NCBI GenBank assembly: GCA_017165825.1
Contig: CM029393.1
Span: 496,001-560,000 of the forward strand
Source: Hepsetus odoe
Lineage: Eukaryota > Chordata > Actinopteri > Characiformes > Hepsetidae
DNA: 64,000 nucleotides
Direction: 5' to 3'
Position numbers and translations under genes: made by a program. The first letter of the stretch is position 1. Every line of letters starts with the position of its first letter. The notes under the pieces are model-generated. The model worked only from the letters and a program-made list of their open reading frames with translations, ran no database searches and had not been told where the DNA came from. Of this stretch, positions 21,918 through 31,207 are shown piece after piece.

Positions 21918-24900
21918 TATTATATTTATAGGCATTAAACATTTCAGGATGCTTGGTGGTGAGTTCAGCCTCCATTTCCTGGAGCTGCTCAGCAAGAACA
22001 ATTTTGGCCTGTCTTTCTTCATTCAGAACAGACACACATTTTCAGATTCCTGAAGCTTTTGTTCCAATCTTTGAACTTGCAACGTCAGCTCACTGATTAT
22101 TCCATCATTCCCACTAACCTGGAGCTGCTCCTTCTCTGCTTCCTTCCTGGCAGATGGGTTAGTGGTACTGGGTTTGGGGGTCGATTCCTTGATACCGCTT
22201 TCCATGCTGCGAAGGGGCCTTCTTGGTCGACCTCCCTCGTTGACTGGCCCAGGGGGCATTTTCTGCCGTCTTCCCGTGTTGAAATTCTCAATGCCATCTT
22301 CTCGCTTTCCAGAGCGGAAGCGGGAAAAGACGTGGCATAAAACATCCAGGCACCGCTGTGTCTTTGCGGCTAGAGAGGCCAGCCTCCAAAGAAGAAATTC
22401 ATACCAGTCCGTGCCTAGCTTGGGCCCCCAGCTATTTACGAGCGGGATATTCGACGTCAGCCACGTCAGACATTGCTTGAGCTCCCTGGCTGTGGCCGCC
22501 AGCGTGCGTTGCTTCTATGGACCTCCGTGAGCGACTGGAGGACGAGGAATGGGTGCAACGGACACCGGCAGCCACAGACACCTTCCTCTCCCAGGTTTCT
22601 ATGAGCTGCAACATGGTCGTGATCGTGGCTGCTATCGTCCGCAACACCTTGTTTGCTCTCATGGCTTGCAATGTCCAGGTTTAGGTGGCTCATTTCTGTA
22701 ATTTATTATTCATAGCAACCATAAAAAGGTACAAGGAACTAGAATAACCACCATTAACTGTAAGGCTTAGCCTCTGTGAATGAGCCGCGCTCTATTCTGA
22801 CAGAGTTCTGAGAACAGAGTGCCCTTTACCGTACCCAAAATGAAACCCACCCGTGACAGACTGTGACAAGAACATATCCACAAATTGCCCATTAAAATTC
22901 CTAACTGATGCTCAATAGACAGCTAGAACTTCAGCCTACACTAAATAATTCACATGGATCCCAAATAAAAATAGATCACTAATCGATTTCAACAAACCTC
23001 TTAAAATTCCGAAGTACATCCTCAGCATATTCTTCAAAGCTCCCTAAAGACAAGCTTTGCTGCCAGGCATCCAGGCTGTTGGCACTGAGCGTCAGGCTGA
23101 GTGCTCCTGTGCATATGCTTTTCAGGATGATCCAGGCCAGCGCAGACAGATGAAGACAATATTTGGTGGTGCCCTTCGCAGGAACACTGAGTCTGACAAA
23201 AATACACTTCACAACAAGAGAACTGTACATCGTGGATGTCACACAGGTAATACAGACAAAGCTCAATAGAAACATTCATTGTAGAACATAAAGCAACAGT
23301 CACATTGTACTGTTAAATATTTAGCTATGAAAAAACAACAAAACTTTTCATCTGTATATGCAAGTTATAGAAAATGAAAGAATGGTTTTGTCAGCTTGAT
23401 TTCTTTTTAGCTGGAGCTGAATTTGTGCTGAGAAACAGGTTGGTTTTGAACAGACTGCTGAAATAGGAAATAGTGGATGTTAATGTTTTAACTGTTTTAA
23501 AATAAAGGTTGACAGAGTAGCTCTAAATAAGAATGGCACACATTACAGCTGTGGTATTCAACTGAATAATAGTGAGTTGTGGTAATTGTGTGTGTGTGTG
23601 TGTCATCTTATGCTGTGTGTTTTCTGCAGTTCTAATATTATAATATTCCCATTTGCAGAGGAGACAGTTAAGTCGGAAAGCAGTTCTATGTCAGACTCAA
23701 TTCAGTCCCAAGACAACGGTGAGACACGTACTTTTTTCAAGAAACATGATGCAGCGGTGGCCTAGTGGTTAGGGAGTTGGCCCTGCATTGGAAGATTGTG
23801 GGTTCAATTCCCTCAAAAAGTAGGTTGCCCTGAGGTACCCCTGAGCAAGATACCGTCCCCGTCACTGCTCCCCAGGTGCTTTCAATAGCTGCCCACTGCT
23901 GCACGGTGTTTGTGTGCATGGGTTAAAAGCAGAGGTCCAATTTCGTTGTGGTTCATGGTGTGCAGTGCTGTGACCTCGCAATGACAAGGGTTGTCACTTT
24001 CACTTATTTGAGAGAATTTTCTTGAATAAAAAAGAGGAAGAACACAGACAGAATGGTTATCATAAGGGCTGATGAGAACAGATGCTAAAAATTCTCTTTA
24101 GAAAGAGTACCACAGTGATTAAGAGAACAGTATTTGTGCTTGTTGCTGACCACTCTGTAAATAAGACTTCTGACAATGGTATAAAACCTTCCCCTGAAAG
24201 CAAAGAAGATCAGTCAGTCAGTCAGTCATTTTCTGCCGCTTGTCCCAAGTGGGGTCGCGGGGGAGTGCTGGAGTCCATCCCAGCTCACACAGGGTGAAGG
24301 ACGGGGGGACACACCCTGGACAGGTCGCCAGCCCATCGCAGGGAGGAGCGTGACAGGGACGGCACCTTGCTAAACGGTACCTCAGGGCAACCTATTGGGA
24401 AGGGGTTTGAACCCCAGAACCTCCGATCAACGCCCTAACCACTAGGCCACCGCTGCCCCCATGCAGTATTATGTCTCCTAATAATTTACCCAATAGTAAT
24501 ATATACAACAGGAATCAAATGAAGCCCAAAATGGATTCTTAGGGAACCCCAGGATTTGTTACAGCAACTTATGAAAGGAAATTAGCTAAATTAACTAAGA
24601 ATGAAGTGTTCTTGAGATAAGATAACTATTAATTATTGATAACTGTTTGATAACTATTGATATCTATTGATGACTTATTGATGTCTCATTCGTATCTGCA
24701 CAATGTTCAAGATGCACAAAGAGTAAGCTTGATCCACAATGTTGAGCACAGAACTTAAATTTGATATTCCCATTTCTCTTTTAAAAAACACTGCATATTT
24801 AAAACTATTGGGTAAAACAGTAGTCGACTTAGAACTTGCAACATTCACAACGCTACTGGTTAAATGTGATGGAAAGCCCCAGGACTGCAAGGTCATGGGT

Positions 24901-27900
24901 TCGAAGCCCAAACCACTAGGTTTGGTACCCTTGAGCAAGGTACCGTCCCCATCATTGCCCCTCGGGTGCTTCAAATAGCTGCCCCCTGCTGCACGGTGTG
25001 TGTAGGTGAAAAGCAGAGGTTGAATTTCATGGTACTTCACTGTGTGCTGTGCGGTGTTTCACAGTGGCCATTAGTCACTTTCACTTTGTGGCATTGGTGG
25101 CCTAGTGGTTAGGAACTAGGCCCCAGGATTGATAGGTTGTGGGTTTGAATCCCAGACCAGCTCATGGATAACTCAGGGCAACCTACTGGTCTGGAATTCA
25201 AACCCATGACCTTCTGATCCTGGGCCCTAACTACTAGTCCACCAACAACACACCATGCAGCAGATGGCAGGGGCATTAGCATTTTTACCTACATGTAATA
25301 CAAAATCTAATGTCAAGAGATCACTCAAAAATAAATTTTGGACCAAATTTCAATGCCAAATCAGGGGTGCGATTTATATACGCGTAAATACTTATATCTT
25401 CAGTAAGTTGTATAGGGTTTCTGTCATGTTTGTTCTATAAATGTGTCCAGCTTGGTAGCTTTGAAGGAATTAATGGGTATAATTAGTCAGTTAAGGAAAT
25501 AATTTAACAAATTTTTTCACTGTTCACTGTCTATGCTAAACTAACCCAGGATCAGCTTTAATGTTGCTGGATGCTGTGGGCTTGCTGTTAATTTTTCTGT
25601 ACAGCTTTAACCATGTCTGCATGTCTGTTATTCAGAGAATTCATCCCCTAGTGTGTTTCCGGAGCATCGCTCCCTCTCTCACCCCCGGTTGGCCCCAGGG
25701 AGTCCAGAGAGCCACCTTAGCAGGAAACTTTCTCCAGTAGAGATATACTATGAGATGAGAACTCGCCGAAACTCTGCCTCCAGCTCCATCAGGTACACAC
25801 ACATGCACACATACATGCTCTAAGGCTAATACAAACTGCATTATGGGCATGCAGTTTCTTGCATTGACCCCTTCTAATTCTTCATTTAACTTACTTTTTG
25901 TTGTACTGTTTGCTCCATTGCTTTTTTTATCTCCACAAAAAAGCATTGCAAGTAGAATTTAGATGAGGAGGAGTAACTGCACTTGAGCGAAAGGCCAAAT
26001 ATCAGCAATATCTGGCTGTTCATCTAACATCCATTCTTGACTTTACTAAAGCTCTTGCGTCTAAGGCTAAATATTTAAATATATATATATACACACACAC
26101 ACATACATACAGGCCCTTTAATCTCTTAAACAGGTTTAAACCCACTATGTGATGTATAGTGATAGAACAACATGGGCATGACATGGACAGCTCCATCTGA
26201 CAAAGTGGTTTTTTTGCATGATTCTGCATGTTATGTGTAACTCAAAAGTATCCAAGTTCGGTGCTCAACCTAGGCTGAGCTGGAAGAGCAGGTGTCTAGA
26301 AACATTTGGACATGTCCTAGCAATTGCGGGTACTATAGGATTAAGTGAATTAACTCTTTACCACCAGCAATTTGTACTGGTATTTTGTAATTTTTTTATC
26401 TAGTTGTCTGACATACTACCTTGCTTCATTGTTTTTTATTCTCTGTCCATGCACATTGTGTAGAGATTTGCATTGCTTTTTAATTGCTCTAAAATACTGT
26501 AGTGAAACCAGCTTTTTTAGGACTGAACAGCAGTTTATGTGCATCAAGGGTTATTTTCTGTGATATAGGTGTGATAAGAAAAGGTTCCCCAAATGAGTTG
26601 TGAAAAGAAAAATGGGATTGGTTACCTGTAGGTTTAGTTCAATATTTGTAGGCTTTATATAAGGCATTAAAGAGAGGGATAAAGAGAAGAGAGTTAGGAT
26701 CATCAGCATGGCTGATCCTTGGCTACTCTCCCAGTGAGTCATGATGCTGAATTACCATCATGTACCTTACTTCACTATGAAGAGTGCACTGGCATTTTGG
26801 GACAATTATCTTTGGTGGGGCATGGACCCATGTCACAGTACATTTCACAGTAACCATGCCTCGACTTTGCTCAGGTGCTATGAGTTCTTTATAATCACTT
26901 TTTTATATTCTTTTTCAGGTCTGATGTGTCCAGTGGTGCAGTTCTAAAGCCATGGGGTGACAGTCCAGATGCTTCTCAATTTGTACCATTAGCATCTCTG
27001 GAAAGTTCTTCATCTTCTTCTGAGCGGCGTGGCTGCCCATATAGTTCTCGTGCTCGCCGTAGTAACAGCTCAGAGGCCCTGTTGGACCGCTCCAACCTGC
27101 CTGACTCTGCAGCCCCCCGAAATGGCATGCCCTCCAGAGCTGGACCCTATAAAAGCTCTGAATCTTTGACAGATGGAAAGCTTAGACAAATGTACTGTGG
27201 TAGTCCAGAGAGGCAGTTGGGCAGAGCTAAAGAGCAGCAAGGGCGCATACGCTCATCAGTTGGTGGCAATGGGAGTGGCCTGGGCTATAACGAGATTTTA
27301 ATGGACTACATTTGGGGTAAACAGCAGAAACGACCAGTTCAGTGCCAGCAGCAGCAGCCTGCAGGACGCATATGGCCTGAACTGTCTTCTTTTCCAGTGT
27401 CTGGTAAATGTTGCTAAGTATTTAGCAATCTACAAAAAATTTGGCTTAACAGGAGAGAGGGTTATTCATCACAACACACCATCTTGAGTGTTCTACTGAT
27501 TTTATACAACTGCAAAAAAGCAAAAATTTTATTAGTTGACTAGCATATACTGTCCCCTCTTTAGTAAGCACAGTTAATTTTTGCTATGCACTGTAGACAT
27601 TTAGGTTTGAGATCAAAAGTAGAATGTGAGATAAGAGTGTTCAGAATTCAGCTTTTATTTCCTGGTATTTCAATATAGATGAAATGATCTAGAACATATT
27701 TTAGGAAAAGCAACCTGGGGACCAGAGAGCTGTCTATGGGGGACATGTCATTTTAAGCTGAGAAAAGAAGCAAAATCCATTAGAACCATTTCACAAACAT
27801 TTGGCATAGCCAGTACAACTATTTGAATAACAATCGGTGACAATGTGAACTTCTAGTTGTGCAGCGATGAAGGTATCACAGTTCACATAGCACCAGATGC

Positions 27901-30900
27901 AAACCACACAACATCAGTTTAAACTGGAAAACCAGCATAAACATATAGAGATGACCAACAAAATTTCTTGAACAAAGTTTTATTGACTGATGAGACAAAC
28001 CCAAATGTCTTGAGTGGAAAGCAAAATATATGACATAATCCATCTAGGGATGAATGATAATATTATTATTATTCATATTATTTAAAAAATGCAAAATATA
28101 TACAGTACTGTGCAAAGGTTTTTGGCAGTTGTGAAAAAATGCTTTAAACAAAGAATGCTTTCAAAAATGGAAGTGTTAATAATTTATTTTCATCAATTAA
28201 CAAAATGCAATGAATGAACAAAAGAGAAATCTAAATCGAATCAATATTTGGTGTGACCACCCTTTGCCTTCAAAACAGCATCAATTCTTCTAGGTACAAT
28301 TGCACACAGTTTTCGAAGGAACTCGGCTGGTAGGTTGTTCCAAACATGACTGTGTTTCAACCTACGTGTGACATTGATGATCATTAGCACCTGTTTGGTA
28401 AAATTGGTTGAACATATCCCTGACTTTGTGCAAGTGTACCTATAAGAATTGATGCTGGTTTGAAGGCAAAAGGTAGTAACACCAAATATTGATTTAATTT
28501 AGATTTTTCTTTTGTTCGCTCACTTTGCATTTTGTAAATTGATAAAAATAAACAATCATTATTTATATTTCTGAAAGCATTCTTTGTTTACAGCATTTTT
28601 CCACACCTGCCTAAAACTTTTGCACAGTACTGTAATTCAGTGCTCTTTGTATTTTTTCCGTACTGGTCCCTTTATAAGATTTTGTTTTGATCTATAAGAA
28701 ATGTACTATAAAAAGGCAACTAAACTAAGGCTTCTAAAATAACCTAGTGACCTAGCTAAGGCTAAAGATTCAGCATCAGTGCTCTCAAACACACAGTATG
28801 GAATGAGACGTTACCTTTTTATGACAAATGCGATTAAGTTGGGGTCCATCAGTTTTTTTTATATATAAAAACAAATAAAAAATTAATTACTATATTTTTA
28901 CAGTAATATTTTGTCTGACTCAGCAGGCCAAATACCCAAACCTTCAAAAGAATAGTCTTTAGCTTGCCAAGTCGCATTTAAAAAGAAGTGTAAAATGATC
29001 CATGCAACAATTTCAAATGCATGCTTTTAAGACTGGCAATTTCTTGACATAAAAAAAGTGATAATTTGGCATTCAAATATATATAATGACTAGACATTCA
29101 ACCCTTTGTGTTACTCTCTTCTTTTGTAGTATCTGGAACACCTCCTCACTATAATGGCTTTTCCCATTCCCAAATTCACCTGGCCTCAGCCCCTCTCCCC
29201 TACAGCCCCATGCTCCTGCAGGATCAGCAGACTGAACCTCGGCGGGTTAAAGTTACTCGGACCAAATCCTGTGGACCCTTCATTCCCCTTCAGCAGCACC
29301 ACCAGGATACAGTTCTACTCTCTCCTTATGAGACCCCACACCCTGCCCCTGGCTCCACTGTTACAAATGACCTGCCTGCTGCATTTGCCCGCAGGTTTGC
29401 ACTCTTCCCCCTTTCCTCACCGGAAGACTCCACCCGCAGTCTGCATAAAGCACTGGCACTGGAGGGCCTGCGGGACTGGTACCTGAGAAATGCTCTGGGT
29501 TACAGCTCCCCCAAAGGGCATGATGGTTTACCTCTACGCCACACACACCAGCTGCTGCACCAGCCACAGTCTGTCCCTCTGGACCCACTCTACACACACC
29601 CATACATCCCTCAGTCTGCTTCCTTCCATGGGCATCCACTACAAGGCAGGTGAGTCTCTCACTTTTTGTCAGTTTGACTGGCAAAATGGTGAGATATGCA
29701 ATTAACAAATTTAAGGCTTCAGCTTGGGCTGATTCAGATACTTCTTGTTGTTTTTTTTTGGAGATATTAAACTGGATAACATTGTTAAATATTGATTAAT
29801 ATTTAGTGCTGACTGTGGAGTTAGCTGAAGATTGTATTGTATATACACTATGTGCACAATTATTAGGTAAGTGAGTATTTTCACCATATCATGATGTTTA
29901 TGCATATATTCCAACTCTAAACTGCATAAAATTTAATGGATTGGATTTGATCATACATAAATTGGATTTAAGCATATCAGGTGATGTATATTTGTGTAAT
30001 GAGGGAGGGTGAGTCCTAATGAGATCAACATTAGACCCTATATCAAGGTGTGCCTAATTATTAGGCATCTCAGGCAAAATAAGGTTGCAAGATGCAAATT
30101 AACTGCCAAAGATTTGTGAAAAAATCAAAAGTGAAGCTACAAGGTACCCATTATCCTCCAGTGTTGTCATATCCCAGAACTCCAAACTATCTTGAGTACC
30201 CAGAAGTACAAGGTGTTCAGTGCTCAGAGACATGGCCAAGATAAAGAAACCTGGCCACCACCAAACAAGACAAATACACTGAAATGTCAAGACTGGGCCT
30301 AGTTTTCTTAAGACAGATTTTTCAAAGGTTTTATGGACTGATGGAAGGCAAACAGTTCACCTCTCTGAACAGCGTCTGTGAGGCTTTGGTTGCTGCTGCA
30401 AAAAAAGTTGATCACTGATTTTATTTGTTAGTTGAAATGTCAGAAAGGATTATTTATACATTTTGAGATGATATATTATTATTTATTATTCTCATTTTAA
30501 TAGATTTACATTTTTGTCTTTCTTTTAGTTGCATAATTATTCTGCACACTAATTGTTGCCTAATAATTGTGCACACATATGTATTCCCCTGCGAATGTTC
30601 ACACATTTCCTTTGTGAAACATTTAGCTTGTCTCACAAATTGAAGTGTATCAAGTTTGGTCAACCCCTTACATAAGCATTAGAATGTATGTATCTGGCAA
30701 AAGGCTGACAAATATTAAAGTAACATCCTATTAGGAGCTTTTGCTTCAATTAAGGATTATTCTATAATCAGTTGATATAAAACTAGCATGTGCTCCTGTT
30801 TTGGATTCATTAATATTTTCTCTTATAATGCAATGAAATAACAGTATATATTAGCCCTTACACTCCCCGTCATGGACTGCAATCAGATGGAATGGCAGAG

Positions 30901-31207
30901 AGGAGCACTTTTGTTTTTATATAAATCTTTTTTTTTCATAATTGGTTGTATTTGCTGATTAATTGTAGTCCTAAAACACACTGGACTCATTCATATTAAT
31001 CTGAGCAATAATTATAATCAATATAAGAGAACAGGCTTTCTTCCAAGAAAAGTTCATAAACATTATTCTCAAAATAAATGCCTTAATGCTCATTCTCTTT
31101 GCTTCAGGTCTGTGGAACTTTCTCTCTACCCAGAACCATTCCCTTCCCAGGAGAATGTTAAAAAAGAGTCCAGCTCAGATCCTGCTGCCCCAGGAACTCT
31201 GGTGTAA
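18098..31207 (+). CDS. ccdc120: CCDC120-like protein, whole gene span (9 coding exons)
   Basis: The joined exons give a 575-residue protein with consistent intron phases and GT-AG borders throughout. Residues 1-17 (MEVKGHLITALDLGAPE) match the CCDC120 start. The N-terminal coiled coil plus ELTGK...PLEVGER is the first half of the cytohesin-binding CUPID domain shared with INAVA and FRMD4A/B. RRSNSSEALLDR, the KSSESL motif, RTKSCGP and ALEGLRDWYLRN are hallmarks of CCDC120 itself. In mammals CCDC120 binds cytohesins (ARF exchange factors), sits at subdistal appendages of the mother centriole and helps neurite growth; that function here is by homology. The expected second CUPID helix (about 65 residues) between exons 3 and 4 is not found. 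Introns are full of SINEs and LTR elements. Confidence 0.88.
18549..18676 (+). CDS. ccdc120: ccdc120 coding exon 2 (coiled coil)
   Basis: The acceptor TTTTCAG ends at 18548 and the donor GCG|GTACAT is at 18676/18677. It completes codon 17 and codes a heptad-type helix ISELQEKKQILQTVL then LGELRQVCLLEA, the opening helix of the CUPID domain. Confidence 0.9.
18677..20582. other. ccdc120 intron 2, 5' part
   Basis: Apart from the solo LTR at 19311-19646 I see only AT-rich DNA with T and A runs. Confidence 0.5.
19311..19646 (-). repeat. Solo LTR, same family as 13033 and 21562 elements
   Basis: A perfect 5-bp duplication GCAAG (19306-19310 and 19647-19651) flanks a single LTR. Its left end is TATAAC, one base off the expected TGTAAC, and its right end is GTTACA. 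In the minus sense it has TATTTAAGCC and the AGAGCGTGGCTCATT start block. The interior was presumably lost by recombination between LTRs. Confidence 0.85.
20583..20795 (+). repeat. SINE family S3 with L2-type tail
   Basis: The tRNA-like head 'ggtggtctagtggtagggta' and B box 'aggttcaaatccc' are followed by 'gagcaagacccttaaccctg' and the tail 'tctagataagaacgtcagct' 'aaatgccataaatgta'. This tail corresponds to the 3' end of the L2-like LINE at 13124. Confidence 0.85.
20830..21262. mobile_element. Mariner-type relic split by a SINE
   Basis: The text 'gttgcctaatatttgtgcac' at 20830 and 'cctaataattgcgcacacag' at 21240 are pieces of a fish mariner-like element whose fuller copy is at 29843. A SINE (20991-21228) separates them. 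Confidence 0.55.
20991..21228 (+). repeat. SINE family S1 with (ATT)n tail
   Basis: Head and body are standard S1. After 'aatgcagaga' the end switches to 'gtgaatttcccattcgtggg' 'attataaataaagg' and (ATT)n, a third tail type for this head. Confidence 0.85.
21385..21492 (+). CDS. ccdc120: ccdc120 coding exon 3 (CUPID core)
   Basis: The acceptor TTTTTGCAG ends at 21384 and the donor GAG|GTGAGT is at 21492/21493. It is in phase 0 at both ends and codes 36 residues, ELTGKLSQDFPLEVGERHPF then VQRRAGLASIAPAKAE. The ELTG(K)L...PL..GE pattern is the strongest CUPID-domain signature. Confidence 0.92.
21562..22868 (-). mobile_element. Second non-autonomous LTR element, in ccdc120 intron 3
   Basis: A perfect 5-bp duplication AGAAC (21557-21561 and 22869-22873) flanks it. 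The left LTR runs from 21562 to about 21815. The right LTR (22697-22868) is the same sequence with an internal deletion. The interior on the minus strand starts GAAATGAGCCACC and reads MSHLNLDIASHES. Further on are a MLQLIETWERKVSVAAG helix and a coiled coil ISELTLQVQRLEQKLQESEN that continues in another frame as VLNEERQAKIVLAEQLQEME. No enzyme domains are present. A (TA)n run sits near its 3' LTR. The orientation is opposite to ccdc120. Confidence 0.85.
21867..21913. repeat. (TA)n microsatellite
   Basis: About 23 TA units inside the LTR element. Length is likely variable between individuals. Confidence 0.95.
23126..23246 (+). CDS. ccdc120: ccdc120 coding exon 4
   Basis: The acceptor CTTTTCAG ends at 23125 and the donor ACAG|GTAATA is at 23246/23247. 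It codes DDPGQRRQMKTIFGGALRRN then a basic stretch to CHTG. I cannot align it with confidence to human CCDC120, but phase 0 in and phase 1 out fit both neighbours. The frame is also open for about 24 codons upstream of the chosen acceptor. Confidence 0.7.
23659..23718 (+). CDS. ccdc120: ccdc120 coding exon 5
   Basis: Acceptor TTTGCAG at 23658 and donor AACG|GTGAGA at 23718/23719. It codes EETVKSESSSMSDSIQSQDN, matching the conserved SESSSLS(E/D)S block that follows the CUPID domain. Confidence 0.88.
23750..24006 (+). repeat. SINE family S1, full length, CACTTT tail
   Basis: This is the cleanest example of the family: head 'gcagcggtggcctagtggtt', B box 'gggttcaattccc', body, then 'gtgacctcgcaatgacaagg' and 'gttgtcactttcactt'. 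It lies in ccdc120 intron 5, 30 bp after the donor. Confidence 0.9.
24211..24459 (-). repeat. SINE family S1, minus strand, (CAGT)n tail
   Basis: The tail (CAGT)n and 'ttttctgccgcttgtcccaa' are on the left. The head complement 'actaggccaccgctgccccc' is on the right. Confidence 0.9.
24872..25086 (+). repeat. SINE family S1, head-truncated
   Basis: It starts inside the head (B box 'gggttcgaagccc') and runs through the body to 'ttagtcactttcacttt'. Confidence 0.8.
25087..25247. repeat. Two S1 heads facing each other
   Basis: A plus-strand head (25087-25162) is followed within about 10 bp by a minus-strand head (25168-25247, 'gaattcaaacccatgacctt' to 'actactagtccaccaac'). The pair can fold into a long imperfect hairpin in the ccdc120 pre-mRNA. 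Confidence 0.8.
25636..25792 (+). CDS. ccdc120: ccdc120 coding exon 6
   Basis: Acceptor TTATTCAG at 25635 and donor TCAG|GTACAC at 25792/25793. It codes a proline/serine-rich piece with PRLAPGSPESHLSRKLSPVE and ends YEMRTRRNSASSSIR, matching the SRRNSVASP region of CCDC120. Confidence 0.9.
25793..26918. other. ccdc120 intron 6
   Basis: It holds short CA and TA runs (25799-25815 and 26083-26105). No clear mobile element or extra exon was found. Confidence 0.6.
26919..27403 (+). CDS. ccdc120: ccdc120 coding exon 7
   Basis: Acceptor TTTTTCAG at 26918 and donor TCTG|GTAAAT at 27403/27404. It codes about 161 residues including SSSSSERRGCPYSSRARRSN, SSEALLDRSNLPDS, PYKSSESLTDGKL and LGYNEILMDYIWG. 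RRSNSSEALLDR and KSSE(S/V)L are the best CCDC120-specific matches in the window; the serine-rich text suggests phosphorylation sites. Confidence 0.93.
27690..28095 (+). mobile_element. Decayed Tc1-like transposase relic
   Basis: The text 'gagaaaagaagcaaaatcca' through 'atttggcatagccagtacaa' resembles a fish Tc1-type transposase helix-turn-helix segment, with stops in every frame. No ends are visible. Confidence 0.4.
28101..28634. mobile_element. Tc1-like non-autonomous element T1
   Basis: The inverted ends 'tacagtactgtgcaaa' and 'ttttgcacagtactgta' lie at TA sites. The similarity of the two arms extends more than 100 bp inward. The interior keeps pieces of a Tc1 transposase end in antisense (phrases around 'ccaccctttgccttcaaaac'). 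Sister copies lie at 42982 and 50090. Confidence 0.8.
29130..29649 (+). CDS. ccdc120: ccdc120 coding exon 8
   Basis: Acceptor CTTTTGTAG at 29129 and donor GGCAG|GTGAGT at 29649/29650. It codes about 173 residues with RRVKVTRTKSCGPF, then a histidine/glutamine-rich linker, then SLHKALALEGLRDWYLRNAL. The last block is nearly identical to the C-terminal CCDC120 motif. It ends HPYIPQSASFHGHPLQG with two bases of the next codon. Confidence 0.95.
29843..30640. mobile_element. Mariner-like element with decayed transposase
   Basis: The left end 'cactatgtgcacaattatta' 'ggtaagtgagtatttt' and the right 'ttgcctaataattgtgcaca' are the termini of a fish mariner/Tc1-type element. Between them (30080-30350) the plus strand reads broken transposase-like text such as LQGTHYPPVLSYPRTPN. 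It lies in ccdc120 intron 8. Confidence 0.65.
30641..31107. other. ccdc120 intron 8, 3' part
   Basis: AT-rich sequence with nothing recognised, ending in the acceptor TTTGCTTCAG at 31107. Confidence 0.6.
31108..31207 (+). CDS. ccdc120: ccdc120 terminal coding exon 9
   Basis: Acceptor GCTTCAG at 31107. It completes an arginine codon and codes SVELSLYPEPFPSQENVKKE then SSSDPAAPGTLV, with TAA at 31205-31207. The human protein ends differently, so this C-terminal tail may be fish specific or isoform specific. Confidence 0.8.

Larger units (their letters stand above)
27404..29129. other. ccdc120 intron 7
   Basis: The central part is occupied by Tc1-type elements (27690-28634). The flanks (27404-27690 and 28635-29129) show AT-rich DNA with no recognised feature. 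Confidence 0.6.

Noticed and set aside
21748..22053. Frame with a YIYIYI repeat
   Set aside because: It is only the translation of a (TA)n microsatellite and LTR text.
23048..23125. Upstream extension of ccdc120 exon 4
   Set aside because: The frame is open back to a TAA at 23045, but a strong acceptor (CTTTTCAG at 23125) in the correct phase makes the shorter exon more likely.
22979..23275. 98-codon minus-strand frame across ccdc120 exon 4
   Set aside because: The part over exon 4 is antisense. The remainder (ANSLDAWQQSLSLGSFEEYA) looks protein-like but has no known motif or splice context.
18152..31207. INAVA or FRMD4 instead of CCDC120
   Set aside because: These share the CUPID domain, but MEVKG at the start, RRSNSSEALLDR and ALEGLRDWY are specific to CCDC120.
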